From contig JHYZ01000018.1 in NCBI GenBank assembly GCA_000621185.1, positions 1 to 64,000 of the forward strand: a stretch of 64,000 bases of DNA, read 5' to 3'. Shown piece after piece: positions 38,849-48,813 of this stretch; positions within the stretch are counted from its first letter, which is position 1; each line of letters begins with the position of its first letter. The DNA is from Franconibacter pulveris DSM 19144 (lineage in GTDB: Bacteria > Pseudomonadota > Gammaproteobacteria > Enterobacterales > Enterobacteriaceae). A program made the translations under genes and the position numbers. The notes below the pieces were generated by a model. That model was not told the DNA's origin. It did not search any database and worked only from the letters and a program-made list of their open reading frames with translations.

Positions 38849-39874
38849 TTATAAACTAGTGATCGGCCCCACACTTTGCTTTCCGGCCACGGAATGGCGG
38901 CGCACCAGCGTCGGCATAAAGCAGTGACTGGCCTGCAAATCGAGCTCTCCTGCGGCGCCCTGCAGCGCCAGCTCGGTCGCGAGCCGCGCCATGGAAACAA
39001 TGGGATAGCGCACCGTGGTGAGTTGCGGATCGGTGTAGCGGGCGATTGGAATATCATCGAAACCAATGAGTGACAAATGCTGTGGCACGGCAATGCCATT
39101 ATCTTTAAGCGCCGTTAGCGCGCCTGCCGCCATGCTGTCGTTGTAGGCAAACACCGCCGTGAGCTGCAGGTTGCGCCCCAGTAACTCCACCATCGCCGCC
39201 TCGCCGCCCTGCATGTCGGGGCTGCCCGTACCGACCCAGCTTTCCGGCGGCGTTATCCCCTGCTCCGCCAACGCCCGCAGCCAGCCCTCTTTACGCTGGT
39301 CATCATCTTCAATACGGTGAGCGGAAGCCAGATAGCCGATGCGCTGATGGCCATTGCTTTGCAGCATGCGGGTCGCCATCATCGCGCCGGTGACATTGTC
39401 CAGACCGACGCAGCGATGCGCGTAGCCGGGCACGATACGGTTAATCAGCACCATGCCGGGGATTTGGTCGAGAAAGCTTGCCAGCTCTGCGTCGCCGAGC
39501 GCTTTGGCATGAACGATTAAAGCGGTGCAGCGCTGGCGAATCAGCACTTCTATGGCATGGCGCTCTTTTTCCGCTTCATGGTAGCTATTGCCGATGAGCA
39601 CATATTTTTGATGCTGCTGGGCCACAGTATCCACCGCTTTTACCAGCGCGCCGAAGAAGGGATCGGAAACGTCCATCACCACCACGCCAATAGTATCGCT
39701 GACCTGGGTGGCCAGCGCCTGGGCATTGGCGTTCGGCCGGTAGCCTAGCTGACTGACCGCCTGCATAACGGTTTCACGCGTTTCAGGGCTTACCAGCGCG
39801 CTGTTGTTCAGAACGCGGGAGACCGTAGCGACAGAGACGCCCGCAAGTCTTGCGACGTCACGAATAGTGATCAT
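38849..39874 (-). CDS. galS: LacI-family regulator GalS
   Basis: A 341-residue isorepressor of the mgl/gal regulon. It starts with the LacI HTH ([27 protein letters not shown]), followed by the periplasmic-binding-like ligand domain with [16 protein letters not shown] and [20 protein letters not shown]; sequence identity to E. coli GalS is high throughout. ATG 39874 has SD AAAGGTGA; a GTG at 39883 is in frame but lacks one. Its own promoter has CRP and Gal sites, indicating autoregulation. Confidence 0.96.
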   Translation of the reverse strand: MITIRDVARLAGVSVATVSRVLNNSALVSPETRETVMQAVSQLGYRPNANAQALATQVSDTIGVVVMDVSDPFFGALVKAVDTVAQQHQKYVLIGNSYHEAEKERHAIEVLIRQRCTALIVHAKALGDAELASFLDQIPGMVLINRIVPGYAHRCVGLDNVTGAMMATRMLQSNGHQRIGYLASAHRIEDDDQRKEGWLRALAEQGITPPESWVGTGSPDMQGGEAAMVELLGRNLQLTAVFAYNDSMAAGALTALKDNGIAVPQHLSLIGFDDIPIARYTDPQLTTVRYPIVSMARLATELALQGAAGELDLQASHCFMPTLVRRHSVAGKQSVGPITSL

Positions 39875-39962
39875 AACGATCACCTTTTAGTAGTTGGCAG
39901 CAGTTCACAAATACCCCCTGTGTAAGCCTGGGGCTATTCTGGCAGCGAGCAGAAAGGCGCTA

Positions 39963-39997
39963 CGTGAAGCACATCACAGCGCTGGAAACGGTTACAT
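39963..39997 (-). promoter_or_regulatory. CRP site and Gal operator of galS
   Basis: CGTGA-AGCACA-TCACA (39963-39978) is a near-consensus CRP site. CTGGAAACGGTTACAT (39982-39997) is a strong Gal operator. The pair lies about 90-120 bp before the galS start and repeats the layout seen at mglB. Confidence 0.75.
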
Positions 39998-40027
39998 ACG
40001 AAATGTTAACGATTGTGATCCAGATCG

Positions 40028-41185
40028 TTATCTTGTTGTTTGCGATAACGGCACGCCTGACGCTCTGGCCGTGAGCTGCCGCCAGAGCCACTCCACCGGC
40101 CCCTGGCGAAAGCGACGCAGCCAGAGTAAGGAGATCAATATGTTAACCGCCCAGACGGCGGGAACGAAGGCGAGCAATTGCAGGCGGTCAAACTTCATAA
40201 ACAGCCCGAAGCGATGAAACAGCGTAATGCAGATTAACGATTGCAGCAGGTAGTTGGTAAGCGCCATGCGGCCAACGCAGGCCAGCGCGCCGGTTAACCT
40301 GAACCTGGCAAGTGATGGCCAGAAACCATAAATCAGCGCCGCGTAGCCGATGGTCTGCAAGGGCGCGCTGAGTTCACGCGGCGCCTGCAGATAAAACGCG
40401 GTCCAGCGGTAATCCCAGCCGATTCGCCACTGCGCGATAACCGCAGGCAGGTTAATCAACAGCCCAGCCAGCACCAGGATGAGGCCCGTACGGCGATAGT
40501 GCTGCAGGCTGAACTCGCCGCGCAGCCAGCCGCTACGCATCAGCGCCGCGCCGATAAGCATCATTCCCGCCAGCTCCCAGCCGTACTGCGCGCCGAGCGC
40601 CAGCAGGCTTGAAGAGAGAAGATCGAGCCGATTATCGATAGCCTCCGCTCCGCCGTTCAGCTTCCAGAACTGCTCATATTGCAGGTGCGCGGCGTCCGGC
40701 ACCCACGAACGGTTGATCTGGTCGCCAGTGATAGCGCCGAGCAGAAGCAGCACGCCCACGCCCATCAGGTACAGCAGCACCCCGGTGTTAAACAGCGATT
40801 TAACGCCCGAGGCGTCGCGCACCATTCGCCAGCTGATAAGCCCTACCAGCCCATAGGCAAGCAGGATATCGCCATCCCACAGAAAAACCGCATGCAGAAA
40901 ACCGAAAATCACCAACAGGCTCAGGCGTGCCTGAATCCAGCGTTTGCCACGGACGAGCAGCATTTGCAGGCCGGCGCCAAACAGCAATGCGAAAAGCGTG
41001 AGGAATTTAACCTGCGCGAAGAGGTCCAGCAGCGCCCAGGTCCAGGCGTCGCGCAGCGTCGCTTCGCCATACCAGGCAGGGTTGAGGTAAGCCGCCTTCG
41101 GCAGACCGAAGGCGTTGATATTCAAAAGCAGGATGCCCAGGATGGCGACGCCGCGAACCACGTCCAGCGTGACGTTTCTTGCCAT
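40028..41185 (-). CDS. yeiB: DUF418 membrane protein YeiB
   Basis: A 385-residue inner-membrane protein of about ten helices (ARNVTLDVVRGVAILGILLLNINAFGLPKAAY at the start; QGPVEWLWRQLT near the end), matching E. coli YeiB along its whole length. The DUF418 family is of unknown function and sits among acyltransferase-like membrane proteins. ATG 41185 is chosen by homology; the frame continues to 41203. It lies 18 bp after folE and is likely on its transcript, as in E. coli. Confidence 0.94.
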   Translation of the reverse strand: MARNVTLDVVRGVAILGILLLNINAFGLPKAAYLNPAWYGEATLRDAWTWALLDLFAQVKFLTLFALLFGAGLQMLLVRGKRWIQARLSLLVIFGFLHAVFLWDGDILLAYGLVGLISWRMVRDASGVKSLFNTGVLLYLMGVGVLLLLGAITGDQINRSWVPDAAHLQYEQFWKLNGGAEAIDNRLDLLSSSLLALGAQYGWELAGMMLIGAALMRSGWLRGEFSLQHYRRTGLILVLAGLLINLPAVIAQWRIGWDYRWTAFYLQAPRELSAPLQTIGYAALIYGFWPSLARFRLTGALACVGRMALTNYLLQSLICITLFHRFGLFMKFDRLQLLAFVPAVWAVNILISLLWLRRFRQGPVEWLWRQLTARASGVPLSQTTR

Positions 41186-41203
41186 GGCGGCCTGCCTTAT
41201 CAA

Positions 41204-41872
41204 TTAGCTGGGGTGGCGTACCGCGCGCAGGAATTCCTGGCGCGTATTCTGGCTCGACTTAAACAACCCGCCAAGCGACGTCGTCGTGGTGGCGCTGGTT
41301 GCGTCGCGAATACCGCGCGCTTTTACGCAATAGTGCACCGCGTCAATGGATACCGCCACGTTGCTCGTGCCAAGCAGCGTTTGCAACGCCACCAGGATCT
41401 GCTGCGTTAAACGCTCCTGCACCTGTGGGCGCTGGGCGAAAAACTGCACAATACGGTTAATCTTCGACAACCCAATCACCGAGTCTTTCGGAATGTAGGC
41501 CACCGTGGCTTTGCCGTCGATGGTCACAAAGTGGTGTTCGCAGGTGCTGGTCAGCGTGATGTCGCGAACCGTGACCATCTCATCCACTTTCATCTTGTTC
41601 TCGATGACGGTGATTTTCGGGAAATTAGCGTAGTCCAGGCCGGAGAAAATCTCGTCGACATACATCTTGGCGATGCGATGCGGCGTTTCCATCAGGCTGT
41701 CATCGCTCAGATCAAGATTAAGCAGCTGCATAATCTCGGTCATATGACCGGCGATAAGGCGCTTGCGGGTTTCGTTATCAAGCTCGTGCAACGGCGGACG
41801 CAGCGGCGTCTCCAAACCACGCGCAACCAGCGCCTCATGTACCAGGGCAGCTTCTTTTGAGAGTAATGACAT
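41204..41872 (-). CDS. folE: GTP cyclohydrolase I FolE
   Basis: A 222-residue enzyme that converts GTP to 7,8-dihydroneopterin triphosphate, the first step to folate. The zinc ligands are Cys in TSTCEHHF, His of the same motif, and Cys in [11 protein letters not shown]. The sequence is nearly that of E. coli FolE (222 residues). ATG 41872 gives [19 protein letters not shown]; the frame extends upstream to 41920 without homology. Operon with yeiB. Confidence 0.97.
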   Translation of the reverse strand: MSLLSKEAALVHEALVARGLETPLRPPLHELDNETRKRLIAGHMTEIMQLLNLDLSDDSLMETPHRIAKMYVDEIFSGLDYANFPKITVIENKMKVDEMVTVRDITLTSTCEHHFVTIDGKATVAYIPKDSVIGLSKINRIVQFFAQRPQVQERLTQQILVALQTLLGTSNVAVSIDAVHYCVKARGIRDATSATTTTSLGGLFKSSQNTRQEFLRAVRHPS

Positions 41873-41976
41873 CTTATTTTTTCTCCAGCAGGTGTAACCA
41901 GCCTTTACCGCAGGGGGCAAAGTGAGCGTTCATTGTGCGTGAGCGGGCGCACATAATCCAGTAGCGGGACCGATAA

Positions 41977-43125
41977 TTATTGGGATTGTTGATTCCTTTC
42001 TTCGTCGCGCCGCCAGACCAGCGCGCCGCCGATAACCAGCGCCACGCCAGCTATCCACAGCGCCGGCTCCAGCCTGCCGGTGAGAAAGCTGGCAACCGCA
42101 GAGGTCATCGGGCCGACAAGCTGCCCCACGGCATAACCGGTCGTGAGCAGCCCGGCCAGATAGCGCGTGTGCTCCGGCGCCAGCTCTCGCCCGTAGTGCA
42201 ACGAAAGCTGCACGGCGCAGAGAAAGCCGCCGCCTACCAGCAGCGCGCCGATAACCAACCCGTTTATACCCGGCAGCCATGCGGCGGCCACCACGCCTGC
42301 GGCCTGCAGCCACAGCACTATTGCCAGCCGCTGATTGCTTTGCAGCACCCCGCGAAGCAGGATGCTAAGCGCAATGCCGATAACCGAAGCGCCGCCAAAA
42401 ACAGGCCAGACAAACTGTGCAAACAGGCTGCCTGGAAAGCGCGCCGCCGCCATTTGGGAAAGAAACGTCGCGGGCAGAATATAACCAAACCCGGCGAGAC
42501 TGTAGCTCCAGACCAGCTTTTTCAGTCCGCCCGTCAGGCGCAGCGGCTCAGGCTGGTTGCCCGGGCGGTGCAGATGCCCCCGGCGCGGCAGGTTGCGGGC
42601 AATCAGCGCAATAAACAGCAGCGCCAGCGCGCCGTAGATAAGCCAGCCCTGCTGCGCGCTGAGCCCGGCGCCGTGGATCCAGACCGCCAGCAGGCCGCTG
42701 ATGGCGATGCCGGCGCCCGGCCCGGCGAACACCGCGGCGCTAAGGCCCGGCCTGCCGAAATGGGCGAGCTGTTCGTTGGTCCAGGCGGCCATCAGCACCA
42801 GCCCCCAGCCGCTCATGCAGCCGATAACGAAGCGCAATACGGCGTGCGGCCAGGGTCCGTCGACAAAAGCGGAAAGCAGCGTCAGCAGCACCGCGCCGCC
42901 GACGCCCGCCCAGAGCCGAAGCTCAACGTGACGCTGCGCGCGCATCGCATCCCATGCGCCGACCAGATAGCCAAGATAGTTTGCGGCGGCGACCAGTCCG
43001 GCGCTGGTGAGCGTTAACTGCCCCTCCCCTACCATCAACGGCACCTGAGGCGTAAACGCGAAACGCCCAATCCCCATTACCACAATCAGCGCGAGAAACC
43101 CGGTCAGTGCAATACGCAGCGCCAC
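41977..43125 (-). CDS. YjiJ-like major facilitator transporter
   Basis: A 382-residue MFS transporter of the YbfB/YjiJ family with twelve expected helices. Signature VVMGIGRFAFTPQVPLMVGEGQLTLTSAGLVAAANYLGYLVGAWDAMRA is close to E. coli YjiJ, whose gene lies elsewhere. The transported compound is unknown. GTG 43125, just after GGAGG, is the likely start; an ATG at 43170 would add residues unlike the family and has no ribosome site. It is not in the E. coli folE-yeiG interval, so it is a lineage-specific insertion. Confidence 0.8.
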   Translation of the reverse strand: MALRIALTGFLALIVVMGIGRFAFTPQVPLMVGEGQLTLTSAGLVAAANYLGYLVGAWDAMRAQRHVELRLWAGVGGAVLLTLLSAFVDGPWPHAVLRFVIGCMSGWGLVLMAAWTNEQLAHFGRPGLSAAVFAGPGAGIAISGLLAVWIHGAGLSAQQGWLIYGALALLFIALIARNLPRRGHLHRPGNQPEPLRLTGGLKKLVWSYSLAGFGYILPATFLSQMAAARFPGSLFAQFVWPVFGGASVIGIALSILLRGVLQSNQRLAIVLWLQAAGVVAAAWLPGINGLVIGALLVGGGFLCAVQLSLHYGRELAPEHTRYLAGLLTTGYAVGQLVGPMTSAVASFLTGRLEPALWIAGVALVIGGALVWRRDEERNQQSQ

Positions 43126-43254
43126 AGCGCCTCCATTTGTTAAAATAAAGTTATGGCTATGATGCGGCATGAGTTTTCTAAGGTGAAGTGAAACTTGTTC
43201 ACTCGTCAATGCGCGTTTGCGCTATTCTGTTCAGCCAATTATAAGGAGCCGCCT

Positions 43255-44085
43255 ATGGAACTGCTCGACGAGCATCGCTGTTTTTCCGGCCAGCAGCAGC
43301 GCTGGCGACATCACTCTCAGGCGCTCAATTGCGCCATGACCTTCAGCATTTTTCTGCCGCCTGAAACCGACGCGCCGCCGCCTGTGCTTTACTGGCTCTC
43401 CGGCCTGACCTGTACCGATGAAAACTTCACGACCAAAGCGGGCGCGCAACGCGTGGCGGCTGAACTGGGCATTGCGTTAGTGATGCCGGACACCAGCCCG
43501 CGCGGCGATGAGGTGGCGGACGCGGAAGGGTACGACCTCGGCAAAGGCGCCGGTTTCTACCTTAACGCCACCGTTGCGCCCTGGGCATCCCACTATCGTA
43601 TGTATGATTACCTGCGCGATGAACTGCCCAAAGTGATTGCGGAAAACTTTAAGGTAGCGGACCGTTGCGCCATCAGCGGCCACTCAATGGGCGGCCACGG
43701 GGCGCTTATCATGGCGCTAAAGAACCCCGGGCGTTTCCGCTCGGTTTCCGCCTTCGCGCCAATCGTCAACCCGTCTGCCGTGCCGTGGGGGAAAAAAGCG
43801 TTCACCGCGTATCTTGGCGAAGATGAAATCCAGTGGCACCAGTGGGACAGTTGCGCATTGCTGGAAAAGGCCGATCCGGCGCACGCTATCCCCACGCTTG
43901 TCGACCAGGGCGACAGCGACCCGTTCTTTGGCGAGCAACTCCAGCCGGAGCGGCTTGATGACGCGGCGCGCAAGGCAGGCTGGCCGCTGACGCTGCGCAT
44001 GCAGCCGGGCTATGATCACAGCTATTATTTCATCGCCACCTTTATTGAAGAGCATTTGCGCTTTCACGCGCAGCATTTGCGCTGA
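43255..44085 (+). CDS. yeiG: S-formylglutathione hydrolase YeiG
   Basis: A 276-residue alpha/beta-hydrolase that releases formate and glutathione from S-formylglutathione, the last step of formaldehyde detoxification. The esterase-D motifs are [13 protein letters not shown], the nucleophile Ser in [12 protein letters not shown], Asp in [10 protein letters not shown] and His in [18 protein letters not shown] precedes ATG 43255. In E. coli it is the second such hydrolase (with FrmB). It is divergent from the MFS gene and convergent with lysP. Confidence 0.95.
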   Translation: MELLDEHRCFSGQQQRWRHHSQALNCAMTFSIFLPPETDAPPPVLYWLSGLTCTDENFTTKAGAQRVAAELGIALVMPDTSPRGDEVADAEGYDLGKGAGFYLNATVAPWASHYRMYDYLRDELPKVIAENFKVADRCAISGHSMGGHGALIMALKNPGRFRSVSAFAPIVNPSAVPWGKKAFTAYLGEDEIQWHQWDSCALLEKADPAHAIPTLVDQGDSDPFFGEQLQPERLDDAARKAGWPLTLRMQPGYDHSYYFIATFIEEHLRFHAQHLR

Positions 44086-44112
44086 TGCATCCATGCTAAA
44101 CCGGCAATAAAA

Positions 44113-44136
44113 AAGGGCGCTTAAGGCGCCCTTTTC
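44113..44136. terminator. bidirectional terminator between yeiG and lysP
   Basis: AAGGGCGC-N5-GCGCCCTT with T's on both strands (CCCTTTTC on plus, CCCTTTTTTATT on minus). Confidence 0.85.
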
Positions 44137-44137
44137 G

Positions 44138-45607
44138 TTATTTCTTCAGATGGTCAGGAAACGTCATTTCGCTGTAACGCACGAAATGCGTGCCTCTGGT
44201 CCACTTGTAACCAAACCAGATTATCAGGAACAGCGGAATGCCGATGTAGGTTGCCGCAACGGCTGTCCAGTCAATCGTATCTTCCAGGAATGCCTGATAG
44301 TTCTGGCCGAGCGTGATAATAAGACACAGCACGAAGGCGAAAATCGGGCCCAGCGGGAAGAAGCCGGAGCGGTACGGCAGGTCGTTGATATCGTTGCCCT
44401 GCATGACATAACCGCGACGGAAGCGATAATGACTAATGGCAATACCGAGCCAGGCGATAAATCCGGTCATCCCCGAGGTGTTCAGCAGCCACAGGTAAAC
44501 CGTCTGGTTACCGAACATGGAGGTGAGGAAGCACAAGCCCGCGACCACGGTCGTCGCATAAAGCGCGTTGCGCGGCACGCCGCCTTTAGACAGCGTTGAG
44601 AAAATACGCGGCGCTTTGCCGTCGCAGGCCAGGGTGTAGAGCATGCGGGTGGAAGCGTACATGCCGGAGTTGCCCGCAGAGAGCACTGCCGTCAGGATCA
44701 CCGCATTCATGATGGCCGCCGCAGAGAGCAGACCCGCGTGCTGGAACACCAGAGTGAACGGGCTGACGCTGATATCTTTCACGTCGTTGCGCAGCAGGCT
44801 CGGGTCGGTGTAGGGGATAATCAGGCTGATAATCAGAATGGCGAACACATAGAACAGCAGGATACGCCAGAAAACCTGACGCACCGCGCGCGGAATATTC
44901 TTCGCCGGGTCTTCCGATTCGCCCGCCGCGATGCCGATAAGCTCGGTGCCCTGGAAAGAGAAGCCGACAATCATCGCCACGCCAATCATCGCCGAGAAGC
45001 CGCCCGCGAATGGCGCCTCATCAATGCTCCAGTTGCTCCAGCCTGCCGGTTCAGCGCCTTTGAAAATGCCGACAATCATCGCGATGCCGACCAGAATAAA
45101 GATAATCACGGTCGCCACTTTAATCAGCGAGAACCAGTACTCCGCTTCGCCAAAGCCTTTTACAGAAATGTAGTTCAGCAGGAACATGATGCCGAGGAAG
45201 ACGGCGCTCCAGATCCAGCCTGGCGTATCCGGGAACCAGTAGCTCATCACAAGCTGCGAGGCCACAAGGTCGACCGCGATGGTGACCGCCCAGTTGTACC
45301 AGTAGTTCCAGCCCAGCGCGAAGCCGAAGCCCTCTTCTACGTAGTTCTGCCCGTAGGTAGCGAACGAGCCGGAGACCGGCATATAGGCCGCCAGCTCGCC
45401 AAGGCTCGTCATCAGGAAATAGACCATCAGGCCGATAAGAATATAGGAAAAAAGCGCGCCGCCCGGGCCCGCCTGAGAAATCGTCGCGCCGGATGCGACA
45501 AACAGCCCTGTGCCGATAGAGCCGCCGATGGCGATCATCGTCAAATGACGCGCCTTTAATTCGCGACGTAGCGCAGGCGCTTGTGTGGTTTTAGATTCGG
45601 AAACCAT
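44138..45607 (-). CDS. lysP: lysine-specific permease LysP
   Basis: 489 residues, as in E. coli. A twelve-helix APC-family lysine/proton symporter that also acts as a sensor partner of CadC. It starts ESKTTQAPALRRELKARHLTMIAIGGSIGTGLFVASG (the APC Gly-rich first helix) and contains the GESEDPAKNIPRAVRQVFWRILLFY loop. ATG 45607 is chosen by homology (MVSE); an in-frame codon at 45631 is less likely. No lysine riboswitch is seen upstream. Confidence 0.96.
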   Translation of the reverse strand: MVSESKTTQAPALRRELKARHLTMIAIGGSIGTGLFVASGATISQAGPGGALFSYILIGLMVYFLMTSLGELAAYMPVSGSFATYGQNYVEEGFGFALGWNYWYNWAVTIAVDLVASQLVMSYWFPDTPGWIWSAVFLGIMFLLNYISVKGFGEAEYWFSLIKVATVIIFILVGIAMIVGIFKGAEPAGWSNWSIDEAPFAGGFSAMIGVAMIVGFSFQGTELIGIAAGESEDPAKNIPRAVRQVFWRILLFYVFAILIISLIIPYTDPSLLRNDVKDISVSPFTLVFQHAGLLSAAAIMNAVILTAVLSAGNSGMYASTRMLYTLACDGKAPRIFSTLSKGGVPRNALYATTVVAGLCFLTSMFGNQTVYLWLLNTSGMTGFIAWLGIAISHYRFRRGYVMQGNDINDLPYRSGFFPLGPIFAFVLCLIITLGQNYQAFLEDTIDWTAVAATYIGIPLFLIIWFGYKWTRGTHFVRYSEMTFPDHLKK

Positions 45608-45788
45608 ATAAAAATAATGCCCATCCATCAAAAGAGGCGCGATTGTAGCAGACTCAAACCGAAGCGCCTGGTGGAAATACGCAGTTATAAGAGACGTTCA
45701 TGATAGCTGCCGGATCATAAGTAAAGCAGCGGGCCTGCGGGAGAGCGAAAATTTTTTCTTATGACTGACGCCCGATTTGCCGACTCGC

Positions 45789-46655
45789 TCAGGGTTCGCA
45801 GTAGCGTAAAAAACGCTGCAGGGCGTTGGACAGGTGCTTCTGGCGATGATGGATCCGGTAGAGCGTTCGCGTCAGCCGCGGCAACGGGGCCTTCACTTCG
45901 ACCAGCGAGCCGGTTTCCAGCTGCTCGGCTATCACCCTGCGTGAAAGACAACTGATGCCCAGCCCGTGGCGCACCGCATGTTTAATCGCTTCAGAGTTGC
46001 CAAGCTCCATCGCCAGCACAAACTGCGGCAGGTGCGAAAGCAGAAGGTAATCGACAATTTCCCGCGTGCCGGAACCTTTCTCACGCAGGATCCAGGGCGC
46101 GGCGGCAAGGCGCGCCAGCGTTACTTCCCCGTTTAAAAGCGGGCTTGCGGGAGAGGCGAAGACCACCAGTTCATCCTCAAGCCAGGGTTCGGTGACGATT
46201 TCCGCCATATGGCACGGCCCTTCGATAAGCCCGATATCGACGCGAAAATCCGCGACGGCGTTAATCACATCCTGACTGTTGCCCACGCTCATTTCCAGCG
46301 GCAATGACGGAAAGTCGCGGCGGTAGCGGGCAATCACTTCCGGCAAAATATAGTTGCCGATAGTGCTGCTGGCATAAACGCGGATAGCGCCGTTATCTTC
46401 ACGAAAAAGCTGCTCTATCTCTCCCGCCTGCTCCAGCAGCGCCACGGTGCGCGGGTAAAGCAGCCGCCCGTGCTCATTGACCACCAGCCGTTTGCCCACC
46501 CGGTCAAAAAGCTGCACGCCAAGCTGGCCTTCCAGATCGGTTAACGCTGCGCTGACCGCCGATTGCGACAGCGCCAGCATTTGCGATGCCTGGGTAGTGG
46601 AACCGCTTTTCAGCACTTCGGCAAACACTTCCAGCTGACGCAGGGTGATATGCAT
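45789..46655 (-). CDS. yeiE: LysR-family regulator YeiE
   Basis: A 288-residue LysR protein: [46 protein letters not shown], then the effector domain with [22 protein letters not shown]. It is close to E. coli YeiE, which has been linked to iron-limited growth and, in related bacteria, to motility. ATG 46655 is taken from homology (MHITLRQ). It is divergent from yeiH; a palindrome of T-N-A type lies between them. Confidence 0.93.
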   Translation of the reverse strand: MHITLRQLEVFAEVLKSGSTTQASQMLALSQSAVSAALTDLEGQLGVQLFDRVGKRLVVNEHGRLLYPRTVALLEQAGEIEQLFREDNGAIRVYASSTIGNYILPEVIARYRRDFPSLPLEMSVGNSQDVINAVADFRVDIGLIEGPCHMAEIVTEPWLEDELVVFASPASPLLNGEVTLARLAAAPWILREKGSGTREIVDYLLLSHLPQFVLAMELGNSEAIKHAVRHGLGISCLSRRVIAEQLETGSLVEVKAPLPRLTRTLYRIHHRQKHLSNALQRFLRYCEP

Positions 46656-46700
46656 AACTCGCCTCAATAGTAAGAGCTCTCTTACCACTTATGATGATTA

Positions 46701-46716
46701 ATTATAAATATATAAT
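46701..46716. promoter_or_regulatory. palindrome between yeiE and yeiH, candidate YeiE site
   Basis: ATTATA-N4-TATAAT, perfect 6-bp arms in an AT-rich 117-bp gap between the divergent genes. LysR regulators usually control the facing gene from such sites; the AT-richness also makes it look like a -10 region, so the assignment is tentative. Confidence 0.4.
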
Positions 46717-46772
46717 CAATTTTATTTTTAAGTCGCCTCGCCTTACGCTTTCCACACAGTAAGGAGAAGGCT

Positions 46773-47822
46773 ATGACAATACTCACACTACGCAAACCGC
46801 AGCATCACCTGATGCATTATGCGCCCGGTCTGGCGCTCACTGCCCTGGTGGCAGGCGCAGCCCTGTGGGCTGGTGCTATCCCGGCGGTCGCTGGCGCAGG
46901 GCTTAGCGCGCTGACGCTTGCTATCCTTGCCGGCATGCTTGTCGGCAATACGGTTTACCCTCGCCTCTGGCAATCCTGCGACGGCGGCGTGCTGTTCGCC
47001 AAACAGCATTTGTTGCGACTGGGCATTATTCTTTATGGCTTTCGCCTGACATTCGCGCAAATCGCGCAGGTGGGGGCAAGCGGCCTGCTGGTGGATATGC
47101 TCACGCTCAGCAGTACTTTTTTTCTTGCCTGCTGGCTTGGTCAGCGCGTTTTTAAGCTCGATCGCGAAACGAGCTGGCTGATTGGCGCCGGCAGCAGCAT
47201 TTGCGGCGCGGCGGCGATTCTCGCCACCGAACCGGTTATCAAAGCGCAAGCCAGTAAAGTGACCGTGGCGGTGGCGACGGTGGTAATTTTCGGCACGCTG
47301 GCGATTTTTCTCTATCCTCTGATGTGGCCGTGGCTAAACGCCTTTTTCTCGCCAGAAACCTACGGCGTCTATATGGGTTCTACCATGCATGAAGTGGCGC
47401 AGGTCGTGGCGGCGGGCCATGCGGTGGGGCCTGATGCGGAAAATGCGGCGGTTATTGCTAAAATGCTGCGCGTGATGATGCTCGCCCCGTTCCTGATTTT
47501 TCTTGCAGCGCGGGTAAAACAGCTGGCGCCGGCAAATGACGGCAAGCGCAGCGCCATCACTATTCCCTGGTTCGCTATCCTGTTTATTCTGGTGGCGGTG
47601 TTCAACTCCTTCCATCTGCTGCCGAAACCGCTGGTGGATGCGCTGGTGACGCTCGATACCGTTCTGCTGGCAATGGCGATGGCGGCGCTTGGCGTGACAA
47701 CGCACCTCAGCGCGCTGAAAAAAGCGGGCGTACGGCCGCTGCTGATGGCGCTCCTCCTCTTTTTCTGGCTGATTGTAGGCGGCGGGGTGATTAACGTTAT
47801 CGTTGAGCGGCTAATGGCATAA
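46773..47822 (+). CDS. yeiH: YeiH-family (UPF0324) membrane protein
   Basis: A 349-residue membrane protein of about ten helices, matching E. coli YeiH. The signature is GILAGMLVGNTVYPRL-like near 50, SWLIGAGSSICGAAAILATEPVIKA in the middle, and MHEVAQVVAAGHAVGPDAENAAVIAKMLRVMML. The family is thought to export sulfonate-like or other small anions, but that is not proven. AAGGAGAA stands before ATG 46773. It is the divergent neighbour of yeiE and its likely target. Confidence 0.92.
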   Translation: MTILTLRKPQHHLMHYAPGLALTALVAGAALWAGAIPAVAGAGLSALTLAILAGMLVGNTVYPRLWQSCDGGVLFAKQHLLRLGIILYGFRLTFAQIAQVGASGLLVDMLTLSSTFFLACWLGQRVFKLDRETSWLIGAGSSICGAAAILATEPVIKAQASKVTVAVATVVIFGTLAIFLYPLMWPWLNAFFSPETYGVYMGSTMHEVAQVVAAGHAVGPDAENAAVIAKMLRVMMLAPFLIFLAARVKQLAPANDGKRSAITIPWFAILFILVAVFNSFHLLPKPLVDALVTLDTVLLAMAMAALGVTTHLSALKKAGVRPLLMALLLFFWLIVGGGVINVIVERLMA

Positions 47823-47896
47823 ACCGGCACGCGCTTTCCTGGACGTTGCCGCTATGATAAAACGTTCCCCCTTTGCGGGCATGACAGGAGAGAAAG

Positions 47897-48754
47897 ATGA
47901 AGTTTATTGGAGCGCATGTCAGCGCCTCCGGCGGGCTCGCCAATGCCGCCACCCGCGCCGCCGAGCTGGAAGCGACAGCTTTCGCGCTGTTCACCAAGAA
48001 CCAGCGTCAATGGCGTGCCGCCCCGCTCACCCCGGCGATTATCGATGAATTCAAAGCCGCCTGTGAAAAACATGGCTACGGGCCGGGGCAGATCCTGCCG
48101 CACGACAGCTTTTTGATTAACCTCGGCCATCCGGAAGCGGAAGCGCTGGAGAAATCCCGCAAGGCGTTTATTGACGAGCTGACGCGCTGTCAGCAACTCG
48201 GGCTGACGCTGCTGAACTTTCACCCGGGCAGTCACTTACAGCAAATCAGCGAAGAGGCCTGCCTCTCCCGCATCGCCGAATCGGTGAACATCGCGCTGGA
48301 GCAAACGGAAGGCGTGACGGCGGTCATTGAAAACACCGCAGGCCAGGGGAGCAACCTCGGCTTTCGCTTCGAGCATCTGGCGGCGATTATCGACCAGGTG
48401 GACGATAAGAGCCGTGTCGGCGTCTGTATTGATACCTGCCACGCCTTCGCCGCGGGTTACGACCTGCGCACGGAAGAGGCGTGCGAAGAGACCTTCGCTG
48501 AGTTTGACCGTATTGTCGGCTTTCAGTATTTACGCGGCATGCACTTAAACGACGCGAAAAGCGCTTTCGCCAGCCGGGTGGACCGCCACCATAGCCTCGG
48601 CGAAGGGAACATCGGCCATACGCCGTTCCGCTGGCTGATGCGCGACAGCCGCTTCGACGGCATCCCGATGGTGCTTGAGACCATTAACCCGGATATCTGG
48701 GCTGAAGAAATCGCCTGGCTTAAGGCGCAGCAAACGACTACGGCAACGGTATAA
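47897..48754 (+). CDS. nfo: endonuclease IV Nfo
   Basis: A 285-residue base-excision-repair AP endonuclease with three zinc ions in a TIM barrel. Zinc ligands sit in [64 protein letters not shown] and ETIN, all present. It matches E. coli Nfo in length. In E. coli it is induced by SoxRS; I did not identify a soxbox upstream. A terminator follows. Confidence 0.97.
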   Translation: MKFIGAHVSASGGLANAATRAAELEATAFALFTKNQRQWRAAPLTPAIIDEFKAACEKHGYGPGQILPHDSFLINLGHPEAEALEKSRKAFIDELTRCQQLGLTLLNFHPGSHLQQISEEACLSRIAESVNIALEQTEGVTAVIENTAGQGSNLGFRFEHLAAIIDQVDDKSRVGVCIDTCHAFAAGYDLRTEEACEETFAEFDRIVGFQYLRGMHLNDAKSAFASRVDRHHSLGEGNIGHTPFRWLMRDSRFDGIPMVLETINPDIWAEEIAWLKAQQTTTATV

Positions 48755-48768
48755 CCGCTGTTTTCAGC

Positions 48769-48800
48769 AATAAAAAAAGCTCCCCGCAGGGAGCTTTTTT
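48769..48800. terminator. bidirectional terminator between nfo and fruA
   Basis: AAGCTCCC-CGCA... with GGGAGCTT, an 8-bp stem flanked by A7 and T6, serving both convergent transcripts. Confidence 0.88.
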
Positions 48801-48813
48801 CTTACCGTAACGC

